From contig CBDUXP010000032.1 of NCBI GenBank assembly GCA_965371225.1, positions 1-43,869 of the forward strand: a stretch of DNA of 43,869 bases, in the 5' to 3' direction. The translations under genes were made by a program, and so were the position numbers. Positions 8,787-16,121 of this stretch are shown one piece after another. Source of the stretch: CBDUXP01 sp965371225 [NCBI: uncultured bacterium]. Its GTDB lineage: Bacteria; Abyssobacteria; SURF-5; CBDUXP01. Within the stretch, counting starts at the first letter, position 1; every line of letters begins with the position of its first letter. The notes beneath the pieces are model-generated. The model worked only from the letters and a program-made list of their open reading frames with translations. It had not been told where the DNA came from and searched no databases.

Positions 8787-9784
8787 CCCTCGATCCGCCA
8801 CACATCCTGGCGCCGATGGCGGGGGTGACCGACCTCGCATTTCGCCTGGTGTGTAAATCGTTCGGGGCCGGCCTCGTGTGCACCGAGATGGTCAGTGCGA
8901 AGGCGCTCGTGCACGGGGATCGTAAGACGCAGCGGCTGTTGCAGTTGCGCCGGGAGGCGGAGGGGCCGGTGTGTGTGCAGCTGTTCGGTCCGTCGCCGGA
9001 GATCATGGTCGAGGGGTTGCACCGGATCGCGCATCTCCCCATCGACGTGTTCGACATCAACATGGGGTGTCCGGTGCCCAAAGTGGCGGGCCACGCGTGC
9101 GGGTCGGCGTTATTGCGGGATCCGCCACGGGCCGCGGCCCTGGTGGCCGCCCTGTGTCAGGTCACGGAGCGACCGGTGACCGCAAAGATCCGCACCGGCT
9201 GGGACGCGCGGTCGATCAATGCGGTGGAGGTGGCGCGGCGGCTGCAGGATGCGGGCGCGGCCTCGATCGCGGTGCACGGTCGGACGCGCGAGCAGGGGTA
9301 TCGCGGCGCGGCGGACCGGGAGATCATCGCGCAGGTCGTCGAGGCGGTGGAGATTCCGGTGTCGGGGAGTGGGGACGTGTTCACGGCGGAGGACGTGGTG
9401 AGCCTGCGCCGGGACACCGGCTGCGCGGGGGTGCATTTTGCGCGCGGGGTCATGGGCAATCCCTGGCTGTTCCGGGAAGCGGCGCATCTGTGGACCACGG
9501 GAGTCCCCCTGCCGCCCCCGTCGATCGCGGAACGCTTTCGCGTGCTGCGCTGGCATTACGCGCTGCTGCGCGAGACGCAGGGGGACCACACCGCGCACCT
9601 GAAGTTGCGGAAACATGGAGCCTGGTACACGAAAGGGCTGCCGGGGTCCGCCCCGGTGCGTCACGCCCTGAATCGGGCGCCGGACGCGGACGCGGCGCTC
9701 GAGATCCTCCTCCAGTACGAGGAACACCTCTGCACGCCGGGCAGTCCGCCCCCGTGCACATCTGAGAGGGTCGTCGCGGCATGA
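8768..9784 (+). CDS. dusB: tRNA-dihydrouridine synthase, DusB-like
   Basis: A 338-residue FMN-dependent TIM-barrel enzyme that reduces uridines in the tRNA D-loop with NADPH. It shows ILAPMAGVTDLAFR, TEMVSAKAL, VQLFG, the active-site motif NMGCPVPKV with the expected catalytic Cys, AKIRTGWD, HGRTREQGYRG, SGDVFTAEDV and GVMGNPWLF. I chose the ATG at 8768, which gives the standard N-terminus; the open frame continues upstream inside tsaD but reads as shadow. The dusB assignment among Dus paralogues is by overall likeness. Its last bases overlap the pilT start (ATGA). Confidence 0.92.
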   Translation: MRIGTLTLDPPHILAPMAGVTDLAFRLVCKSFGAGLVCTEMVSAKALVHGDRKTQRLLQLRREAEGPVCVQLFGPSPEIMVEGLHRIAHLPIDVFDINMGCPVPKVAGHACGSALLRDPPRAAALVAALCQVTERPVTAKIRTGWDARSINAVEVARRLQDAGAASIAVHGRTREQGYRGAADREIIAQVVEAVEIPVSGSGDVFTAEDVVSLRRDTGCAGVHFARGVMGNPWLFREAAHLWTTGVPLPPPSIAERFRVLRWHYALLRETQGDHTAHLKLRKHGAWYTKGLPGSAPVRHALNRAPDADAALEILLQYEEHLCTPGSPPPCTSERVVAA

Positions 9785-10848
9785 ACCTACAAGCACTTCT
9801 GCATACGGTGGTCGGCCAGTGTGGATCGGACATCCACTTCAAGGCGGGGAGTCCGCCCGTCATCCGGTTCGATGGCAAGCTCACGCGCTTGGATTACTCG
9901 CCCCTCGCGTTTGATGATCTGGAGGACGTGCTGGAACAGATCCTGACCGCGGAGGAGCAAGCGCTGTTCCGGCAGCACTCCGAGCTGGACATCTCGTACG
10001 CGATCGAAGGCCTGTCGCGCTTCCGGGTCAACATTTCCCGGGAAATGGGCAACACGCGCATCGTCTTTCGCTTGGTCCCGTTTGACATTCCCACCATTCG
10101 CGAACTGAAGCTGCCCGGTGTTCTCGAGGAAATTTGCCGGAATCCGCACGGCCTGGTGCTGGTCACCGGCCCGACGGGCTCGGGCAAGTCCACGTCCCTC
10201 GCGGCGATGGTGACGGAGATCAACGCCAACTATTACAAGCATATTGTCACGATCGAGGATCCCATCGAGTTCGTGCACACCGACCTGAACGGCATGATTA
10301 CGCAGCGCCAGATCGGATCGGACACCAACTCGTTCCAGAGCGCGCTGCGCACCGTGATGCGCCAGGATCCCGACGTGATCCTCGTCGGGGAGATGCGCGA
10401 TTCCGATACGGTGGTGGCGGCGCTGCAGGCCGCGGAAACCGGCCACCTCGTCTTCAGCACGCTCCACACGGGGGACGCGATCGAAACGTTGCAGCGCATC
10501 ACCGACTTCTTCCCACCCGACCAGCACGTGCAGGTGCGCACGCAGTTCGCCAACTCGCTGCGCGCGGTGATCTCGCAACGCCTCGTGCCCCGGCGCGAGG
10601 GGACGGGGCGGCTGGCCGCCATCGAGGTGCTAATCGCCACCCCGCTCATCAAGGATCGGATGCGCGAATTCGTGGACTCCACCGAAATCCTTAAACTCAT
10701 GCGCGAGGGCCGATCCACGAATGGTATGCAGTCCTTCGACGACCATCTCTACGAATTGTGGGAGGCGGAAGAGATTTCCGAGCAGACGGCCCTGGAGTAT
10801 GCCTCCAGCCCGAAGGACCTGTCTCTGCGCTTCCGCGGATTGCGGTAG
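9781..10848 (+). CDS. pilT: type IV pilus retraction ATPase PilT
   Basis: A 355-residue hexameric secretion-type ATPase that drives pilus retraction at the inner membrane. The N-terminal domain starts with GSDIHFKAGSPP. The core has Walker A GPTGSGKST (130-138), an Asp box around VTIEDPIEF, Walker B VILVGEMRD (199-207) and a His box GHLVFSTLHTGD with His222 and His229. The length is like known PilT, and the AIRNLIRE-type C-terminal motif is represented by a diverged TEILKLMREG. No pilB, pilC or pilin gene lies in the window. Coupling to dprA just downstream suggests a link to DNA uptake, but that is inference. Confidence 0.95.
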   Translation: MNLQALLHTVVGQCGSDIHFKAGSPPVIRFDGKLTRLDYSPLAFDDLEDVLEQILTAEEQALFRQHSELDISYAIEGLSRFRVNISREMGNTRIVFRLVPFDIPTIRELKLPGVLEEICRNPHGLVLVTGPTGSGKSTSLAAMVTEINANYYKHIVTIEDPIEFVHTDLNGMITQRQIGSDTNSFQSALRTVMRQDPDVILVGEMRDSDTVVAALQAAETGHLVFSTLHTGDAIETLQRITDFFPPDQHVQVRTQFANSLRAVISQRLVPRREGTGRLAAIEVLIATPLIKDRMREFVDSTEILKLMREGRSTNGMQSFDDHLYELWEAEEISEQTALEYASSPKDLSLRFRGLR

Positions 10849-10856
10849 GGGGCCCC

Positions 10857-11954
10857 GTGCGCGACTGGATCGCGTTGGCGCAAGTGGACGGCGTGGGGCC
10901 CCGGCTGTTCCACCGGCTCGTCGAGCGCCTCGGGTCCCCCACTGAAGTCCTCTGCGCCCCCGCTGCCGCGCTTCGGGAAATTCCCGGCCTTGGGCAGACC
11001 ATCGCCCAGCGGATTATCCACGCCCGCTCGGCCAACAGGGCCGACGAGCAGTTGCGGCTGGCGGACCGGTGTGGAGCTCAAGTGTTGCTCTTCAACAGCG
11101 ATGCGTACCCGCCACTGTTGAAACAGATTTACGATCCCCCACCCGTGCTCTTCGTGCGGGGCCGTCTGGATGCGCGGGACGCCAATGCCGTGGCATTCGT
11201 CGGACCCCGGCGGGCGGGTGACTACGGGCGGCGGGTGACGCGCTACCTGGCCATGAACTGCGCACAATTCGGCTTCACCATCGTCAGCGGCCTGGCCGCG
11301 GGGGTGGATTCGGAGGCGCACCGGGGCGCGTTGGAAGCGGGAGGCCGCACCATCGCGGTGCTGCCGTCGGGGCTGGACGTCCCCTATCCGAAGTACAACG
11401 TGGGGCTGCTCGAAGAGATCGTCGCGCACGGGGCGGCGGTCAGCGAATGCCCCATGGGCGCGGCGCCGGAGAGGGGGGCGTTCCCCGCGCGGAATCGCAT
11501 CGTCAGCGGCCTGGCTCTCGGCACGGTGGTCACCGCCGCAGGCCAGAAGAGCGGCGCGCTCATCACGGCCCGGCACGCCATGGACCAGGGCCGCGAGGTC
11601 ATGGCGGTTCCGGGCGACATCTTTACCTCCCTGAGCGACGGGGTGCACGCGCTGCTGCGGGACGGCGCGACGCTGGTCCAGGATCCCTTCGACATCCGCG
11701 CCGCGCTCGAACCGTACGTGCACGCGCTGGCGCCGCTGGGGATGCCGGACGGCCCGGTTGCGGCGGACGGGGACCTGCCCGACGATGAAAAGATCGTCTT
11801 CAACCTACTCTCCCTCGCCCCGGTGCATATCGATGACGTGATGGCCCAGGGCGCGCTGTCCGCAGCGCAGGCGGCGGCCGTGCTGCTCAACCTGGAACTG
11901 CGGGGCCTCGTCCGACAGCTCCAGGGCAAACACTTCGTGCGCGCCGTCCGGTAG
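10857..11954 (+). CDS. dprA: DNA-processing protein DprA
   Basis: A 365-residue protein. In transformation DprA binds incoming single-stranded DNA and loads RecA. The order is an N-terminal helical HhH/SAM-like part (VDGVGPRLFHRL, IPGLGQTIAQRI), a Rossmann-like core (SGLAAGVDSEAH, LPSGLDVPYP, RNRIVSGLA, GQKSGALITARHA, VPGDIF) and a C-terminal winged-helix DprA domain (about 305-360). Two core motifs diverge: FVGPRRAGDYG has Pro where most DprA have Ser, and SECPMGAAP replaces the usual EFPPG. The GTG at 10857 is chosen because it gives the normal N-terminus and lies 8 bases after pilT. Confidence 0.92.
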   Translation: MRDWIALAQVDGVGPRLFHRLVERLGSPTEVLCAPAAALREIPGLGQTIAQRIIHARSANRADEQLRLADRCGAQVLLFNSDAYPPLLKQIYDPPPVLFVRGRLDARDANAVAFVGPRRAGDYGRRVTRYLAMNCAQFGFTIVSGLAAGVDSEAHRGALEAGGRTIAVLPSGLDVPYPKYNVGLLEEIVAHGAAVSECPMGAAPERGAFPARNRIVSGLALGTVVTAAGQKSGALITARHAMDQGREVMAVPGDIFTSLSDGVHALLRDGATLVQDPFDIRAALEPYVHALAPLGMPDGPVAADGDLPDDEKIVFNLLSLAPVHIDDVMAQGALSAAQAAAVLLNLELRGLVRQLQGKHFVRAVR

Positions 11955-11955
11955 C

Positions 11956-13062
11956 GTGGGCCCCCGCCTCAGACAGCAGTACGCGCGGGTCTTGGCGGGA
12001 ACGGACCGCTCGCGGCGCGCGGGCGTACTGCGCGCGGCGTTGCGCGCGGCCTCATGGGGCTACGGCGCCGGCGTGGCTGTGCGCAACGGCCTCTATGACG
12101 CCGGCCTGCGGCCTGTTGTACCTGTGGACGCGCGCGTGATCTCCATCGGCAATATCACCGCGGGGGGCACGGGCAAGACGCCCGTCACGATCGCCTTGGC
12201 GCACCAATACGCCGCGGCGGGGGAACGGGTCGCCATCCTCACCCGCGGCTACGCGGCGGCGCCGAGCACCGAGGCGGTGCACGTGGTCAGCGATGGGGAG
12301 GCCGTGCGCTGGTCTTCCGAACAGGCGGGAGACGAAGCGTGGCTCTTGGCGGAGCGCGCCCCGCAAGCGGCGGTGTTGCGCTGCGCGGACCGCGTCGCCG
12401 GCGCACGGTACGCCATCACACACTTCGGGGCGACGGTGCTGCTGCTCGATGACGGCTTCCAGCACCGGCGGCTCGCGCGCGATGAGGATTGGGTGCTCGT
12501 CGATGCCTCGGATCCCTGGGGCTCCGGCGCGCTGCTGCCCCGCGGACTCTTGCGCGAGCCGCGGCGGGCGCTAAGGCGCGCGACCACCCTGGTGATTTCG
12601 CGCGCGGACCACGCGTCGGATCTGGATGTGCTGGAGGGAGAACTCCGGCGCTACAACGGCGACGCACCGATCCAGTGGGCGACGTACGAACCCCAACGCC
12701 TCCAGGCGTGGCCCGCGGGCGAGGCGTTGCCGCTGGAGACGTTGCAGCAGGCGCGCGTCTTGGTCCTGTCCGGAATCGGGAATCCCGCGGCGTTCGAGGA
12801 AACCGTGCGCACCCTTGGCGCTCAGACGGTGCTCGTGCGCCGGTTTCCGGACCACCACGCCTATCTACCTTGCGATCTGGAAGCGACGCACGACTTCGTG
12901 CGCAGCGAAGGACTGGTCGCGGTGGTTACGACGGAGAAGGACGCCGTGCGGCTGGCGCGCCTGCCCGCGCCGCCCTTTCCGCTCTGGGTCTTGGGGGTGG
13001 ACGCGCGGCTGCATACGACCCGGCCCGACGCCGGCCCGCCCCCAACCGAGGGCGGGCCGTAG
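11956..13062 (+). CDS. lpxK: tetraacyldisaccharide 4'-kinase
   Basis: A 368-residue membrane-associated kinase that phosphorylates the 4' position of the lipid A precursor. It has the hydrophobic/basic N-terminus that places it on the inner membrane, P-loop GNITAGGTGKTP (65-76), LTRGYA, GDEAWLLA, the Asp/His segment LLDDGFQHRRLARD and LLPRGLLREP. The start is GTG, one base after the dprA stop. It ends the nine-gene operon and shows that the host makes lipid A. A perfect 10-bp inverted repeat lies over the last codons. The five-gene minus-strand operon converges on it. Confidence 0.95.
   Translation: MGPRLRQQYARVLAGTDRSRRAGVLRAALRAASWGYGAGVAVRNGLYDAGLRPVVPVDARVISIGNITAGGTGKTPVTIALAHQYAAAGERVAILTRGYAAAPSTEAVHVVSDGEAVRWSSEQAGDEAWLLAERAPQAAVLRCADRVAGARYAITHFGATVLLLDDGFQHRRLARDEDWVLVDASDPWGSGALLPRGLLREPRRALRRATTLVISRADHASDLDVLEGELRRYNGDAPIQWATYEPQRLQAWPAGEALPLETLQQARVLVLSGIGNPAAFEETVRTLGAQTVLVRRFPDHHAYLPCDLEATHDFVRSEGLVAVVTTEKDAVRLARLPAPPFPLWVLGVDARLHTTRPDAGPPPTEGGP
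13032..13059 (+). terminator. strong GC-rich hairpin at the 3' end of lpxK
   Basis: CGGCCCGCCC (13032-13041) and GGGCGGGCCG (13050-13059) form a perfect 10-bp inverted repeat with an 8-base loop, ending just before the lpxK stop codon and between two convergent operons. There is no T-run on either side, so it is not a canonical rho-independent terminator. It may stall polymerase or protect the 3' end. Confidence 0.35.
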
Positions 13063-13088
13063 CTTCCACCCGAGTGGCGGGAGGGGGG

Positions 13089-13214
13089 CTACTCGACGAT
13101 GAACTCCGTGTCCAGGTGGTGCCGTTCGATGGTCACCTCTTCCACGGTGCGCGTGCAACCCGCGGTGACGATGATGAGAGCCAGCAGGGCGGCGGTCCAG
13201 GTATATCGACGCAT
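13089..13214 (-). CDS. 41-aa lipoprotein, last gene of the FlgT/CsgG/LPP20 operon
   Basis: The minus strand encodes 41 residues: a basic start (MRRYTWT), a hydrophobic stretch, a lipobox VTAGC with the acylated Cys at position 20, and a 21-residue acidic tail ending EFIVE. The gene is below usual length cutoffs, but an AAGGAGC ribosome site lies about 8 bases before the ATG and the lipoprotein layout is complete. It follows the triple-LPP20 gene by 36 bases on the same strand. I do not recognise a family. A lipid-anchored peptide of this size may tether a partner to the membrane; that is inference. Confidence 0.7.
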   Translation of the reverse strand: MRRYTWTAALLALIIVTAGCTRTVEEVTIERHHLDTEFIVE

Positions 13215-13250
13215 CAGGTATGCTCCTTCGTGCGTGGGGGGTGTTCGGGG

Positions 13251-14546
13251 CTAGCGGCGCGTGCTGACCGCGCGCCACACGCCGTCCAGTGGCGTTTCCA
13301 CATCCACTTCGACGCTGCCGTCGGCGTTGTAGCGCGTGTCCACGCGCCGAGCGCCTTGGATGACGCCGTTGACCTGCGCGCGGATCTCATCGTATTGGGT
13401 GATGAAGTCCCGAACGGAGGTTGAGCTGTCGATCCGAACGCCTCCGATGCGTTCGAGCAACTGGCGCTTGGCATCGAGTTCGGCAGCGCGTTCCGCGAGC
13501 AGGCGACCCTGTTCGGGGGATTCCGCGTCCCGCGGCGCGACGCCACTGCCGGTGGCCATGATCATCTGAGTGGCCCACTCGGGCACGGCCGGGGCCGCGG
13601 CTGTCTGGCGCGGTGCGGGGCCGCCGCCCGGGACGGCCATCCCGATCGCGCTGAGCACTTTCGGGGTGTAGAACTCGCTCACGCGCACGGTGACATCCTT
13701 ATGCCGGCCGTGGCGCCGCACGATCCGTTCGAACCGCTGCTCGAAGTCCGCGATGTTCAGCTCGACCTCTACCTCGCAGATGGGGCCGGCCACGTAGCTC
13801 GCGCCGACCACGCGGGCGCCACGCAGGAACTCATCAAGCTCAGTGGAAATCACATCGCTCTCGGTCACGAAGTCGCGCACGTAGGTGCTCGACGTGAGCC
13901 GGAGTCCCTTCACGCGCTCCAACAGCTGGCGGTACGCATCGAGCTGCGCGGCGCGCTTCGCCATGAGCCGTTGCTGGCCGGACACGCCGGCCCAATCCGG
14001 GTGGGCATCGTGCGCTGGCCGCAGGGTCCGCGCGGGGGCCGGTGTGTCGTACACGGACTCCCCATACACGGGGGCCGGGTCGGCGCGTAGCGCGCTACTG
14101 CCCGTCGCCATGATGACGCGCTTGGAATAGTACTTGTGCACATGGATCTCGGGGCGCTGGCGTTTCCAGCCGAGCAGAGTCCATCGCTCGCGCACGATCT
14201 TGTGCAACTGTTCCTCGAGACTCCGGACTGTGACTTCCACGTCCACCTCGGCCGTGCCGTCATCAAAGAAGCGGGTATCCACGATACGGCCGCCCTTGAT
14301 GAAGTTGTCCAGGTCGGCGGCGATCACGTCGCTTTCGGTGACGAAATCCCGAACGTAGGTCTGGCTATCCACTTGCAGGCCCTTGACCCGTTCAAGCAGT
14401 TGGCGGTACGCGTCAACTGTGGCCCCGCGCCGCGCCATGACGCGCGCCTGGGCCGCGGGGCGCTGCGCCAGCGCCGGCGTGGCGGTGGCAAGGATACAGG
14501 TAGCAGCGAGGGCCAGGCCGACGCCGCGCAGCGATTGATGTCGCAT
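13251..14546 (-). CDS. exported protein with three LPP20-like domains
   Basis: A 431-residue protein with a signal peptide ending near ALAQ (residue 28). It contains three copies of an LPP20-like unit at about residues 38-106, 196-264 and 351-419. Each has an R-A-x-x-D-A-x-R-Q-L-L-E-R helix, a VRDF(V/I)T strand, a short helix, G-(A/G)-R-x-V and a final E-V-D-V-E-type strand. The linkers hold repeated IMATGS segments, which belong to the domain start. LPP20 domains occur in Helicobacter LPP20 and in FlgP, an outer-membrane-associated flagellar lipoprotein; this protein has no lipobox. A GAAGGAG site precedes the ATG at 14546. It is 31 bases downstream of the single-domain paralogue. Function unknown. 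Confidence 0.85.
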   Translation of the reverse strand: MRHQSLRGVGLALAATCILATATPALAQRPAAQARVMARRGATVDAYRQLLERVKGLQVDSQTYVRDFVTESDVIAADLDNFIKGGRIVDTRFFDDGTAEVDVEVTVRSLEEQLHKIVRERWTLLGWKRQRPEIHVHKYYSKRVIMATGSSALRADPAPVYGESVYDTPAPARTLRPAHDAHPDWAGVSGQQRLMAKRAAQLDAYRQLLERVKGLRLTSSTYVRDFVTESDVISTELDEFLRGARVVGASYVAGPICEVEVELNIADFEQRFERIVRRHGRHKDVTVRVSEFYTPKVLSAIGMAVPGGGPAPRQTAAAPAVPEWATQMIMATGSGVAPRDAESPEQGRLLAERAAELDAKRQLLERIGGVRIDSSTSVRDFITQYDEIRAQVNGVIQGARRVDTRYNADGSVEVDVETPLDGVWRAVSTRR

Positions 14547-14577
14547 CGTTATTCTCCTTCTCTCCTGATTCGTGGGC

Positions 14578-15180
14578 TCAGGGCTTAGGCTCTGAGTCCC
14601 GTGTGGCCGCCCGGCGGGCGGCAAAAAATTGTTCCCATTCGTCGCGCGAAATCTCGCGCCGCTCCGCCGACCCGACCGGTTCCGTGACCACAGTGATCCC
14701 GGCGCGCCCCGCGGTCTCGCGGAAGTGCTGCCATCCGTCCGGTGTAGAGGGGTCGGCCAGAACGTCCGGCGGTGGGGCGCTCAGGTCCACTTCCACGCGA
14801 CCATCACTGAAATACCGTTCCGTCTCCACCGCGGCGCCACGCACGAAGGCGGTCGTGCGGGTCGGCTCGTAGTAGGTCGTACCGCCGGCCTCGACTCGCC
14901 AGCGCTCCGTGGCAGCGGCGATCTTCCGATAGCCGTCCACGACGGCCGCGCGTCTGGCCATCAGCCGTCCCTGCGCAGTGCCGGCGACCCGGCGCGGCGG
15001 CAAGCCGGTCCCGGTGACTTCGACGCGGGCATGCTGCACTTGAGGCGGTGCGCCGGGCGCGGGAACGGTTTCCACCCGCACCACCACGCGAGCCGGACCC
15101 GCGTCACCGGCGCCCAGAGCGGGTGTCGCGGCGACCGCCACGGCGGCGGCGAGCGCGAGCATCGTCGTGCGGCGGTGCAT
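14578..15180 (-). CDS. exported LPP20-like domain protein
   Basis: A 200-residue protein with a signal peptide (about residues 1-24) and one LPP20-like domain at about 50-134: ARVEVTGTGLPP, GRLMARRAAVVDGYRKIA, then a strand-helix-strand ending RYFSDGRVEVDLS. The middle is more diverged than in the three-domain neighbour. The C-terminal 60 residues are polar and charged, without a recognised domain. Its ATG overlaps the stop of the CsgG-like gene by one base (TAATG), so the two are made together. An upstream extension of the frame reads through that gene and is rejected. A periplasmic or outer-membrane structural role is inferred from the operon. Confidence 0.8.
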   Translation of the reverse strand: MHRRTTMLALAAAVAVAATPALGAGDAGPARVVVRVETVPAPGAPPQVQHARVEVTGTGLPPRRVAGTAQGRLMARRAAVVDGYRKIAAATERWRVEAGGTTYYEPTRTTAFVRGAAVETERYFSDGRVEVDLSAPPPDVLADPSTPDGWQHFRETAGRAGITVVTEPVGSAERREISRDEWEQFFAARRAATRDSEPKP

Positions 15181-16121
15181 TAGTTCCGCTTCTCCCGTCG
15201 CCGCGCCGTCCGCTTCTTCTCGGGCGCGGGCGGGCGTGGGGGTCGGATGAACCCCACCCGCTGGCCCGGTTCGATGCGGTCTGCGCCTTCGAGGATGCGG
15301 CATCGACTGGCGGTTTCCCAGACGCGTTCGACTTCGAGGACGCCCACCTGGTCCGTGATGACATGGCCGCCGGGCAGGGTTTCCTCGGCCAACACGCGGT
15401 ACCGGTCGCCGACGCGCACCCGGTCGTTCGCGCCCTCATCAATGAAGATCTCAAGGCCGGAGCGCTTAATCACGTGAGGGACGAACACCTCACGCAGCAC
15501 GCCGCGCACGGCACGATTGATTGCTTCGTGAATGGCCTCCCCGACGATGCCGCGATTCAATTGGCCCCACCCGATGCCGCTCGGATTGTAGATATCGAAA
15601 CCGAGGCCGCCGCCCTTACGCGTGGCGGCGCCTGCGGCCCGTTGGGATTGACCGGTATTCGCGTCGATGATGGAGATGGTGACGCCGACGGTAATGGAGA
15701 ACGACCGGTGGCCGATGCCCTCCGTCCCCTCAATCCCGGCGATGCCGCCGATGATTGCGCCAAAGGGGAGCGACGATTCCTGGTAGTCAAACTGGTCGAG
15801 GTTGCCGGCGACCAGAAAGTCCGCGCCGGTGAGTTCGCCCACCCGCGCGGCCGTCTCGGGATCCACCAGGCCCGTGAGGCCCAGCCTCTGCTCTTCGATG
15901 ACCTTGTCCAGGCGCAGGCGCTCGACCACGACGACTTTGCCGCTCTCCTCGAGCGCGCGGTGCATCTTGTCCTGCAACCCGCGCCCCACGTCGACCGGCT
16001 GGCCCGTGCTGTTGGAAAACTCCGCGACCGCCACGACCGGTTTGCCCTCGGCGGTGCGCGCCTCCGCGACCGCGGGGATCAGCAGCGTGCAACTCAGCGC
16101 AGAAATAAGTAGGCGACGCAT
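15180..16121 (-). CDS. CsgG/FlgO-like protein with FlgT C-terminal-like domain
   Basis: A 313-residue exported protein. After a signal peptide (1-21) comes a CsgG-type domain (about 29-210) with VVAVAEFSN, GRGLQDKMHRALEES, VVVERLRLDKVIEEQ and TGADFLVAGNL, and a glycine-rich hydrophobic stretch (119-137) where CsgG has its membrane hairpins. Residues about 222-292 resemble the FlgT C-terminal domain (IFIDEGANDRVRVGDRYRV, then GVLEVERV). The tail is Pro- and Arg/Lys-rich. CsgG is the curli secretion pore; FlgO is a related flagellar outer-membrane protein. There is no clear lipobox, unlike CsgG. A TAGGAGG site precedes the ATG, which overlaps the upstream stop by one base. No curli gene is near. 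Confidence 0.85.
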   Translation of the reverse strand: MRRLLISALSCTLLIPAVAEARTAEGKPVVAVAEFSNSTGQPVDVGRGLQDKMHRALEESGKVVVVERLRLDKVIEEQRLGLTGLVDPETAARVGELTGADFLVAGNLDQFDYQESSLPFGAIIGGIAGIEGTEGIGHRSFSITVGVTISIIDANTGQSQRAAGAATRKGGGLGFDIYNPSGIGWGQLNRGIVGEAIHEAINRAVRGVLREVFVPHVIKRSGLEIFIDEGANDRVRVGDRYRVLAEETLPGGHVITDQVGVLEVERVWETASRCRILEGADRIEPGQRVGFIRPPRPPAPEKKRTARRREKRN

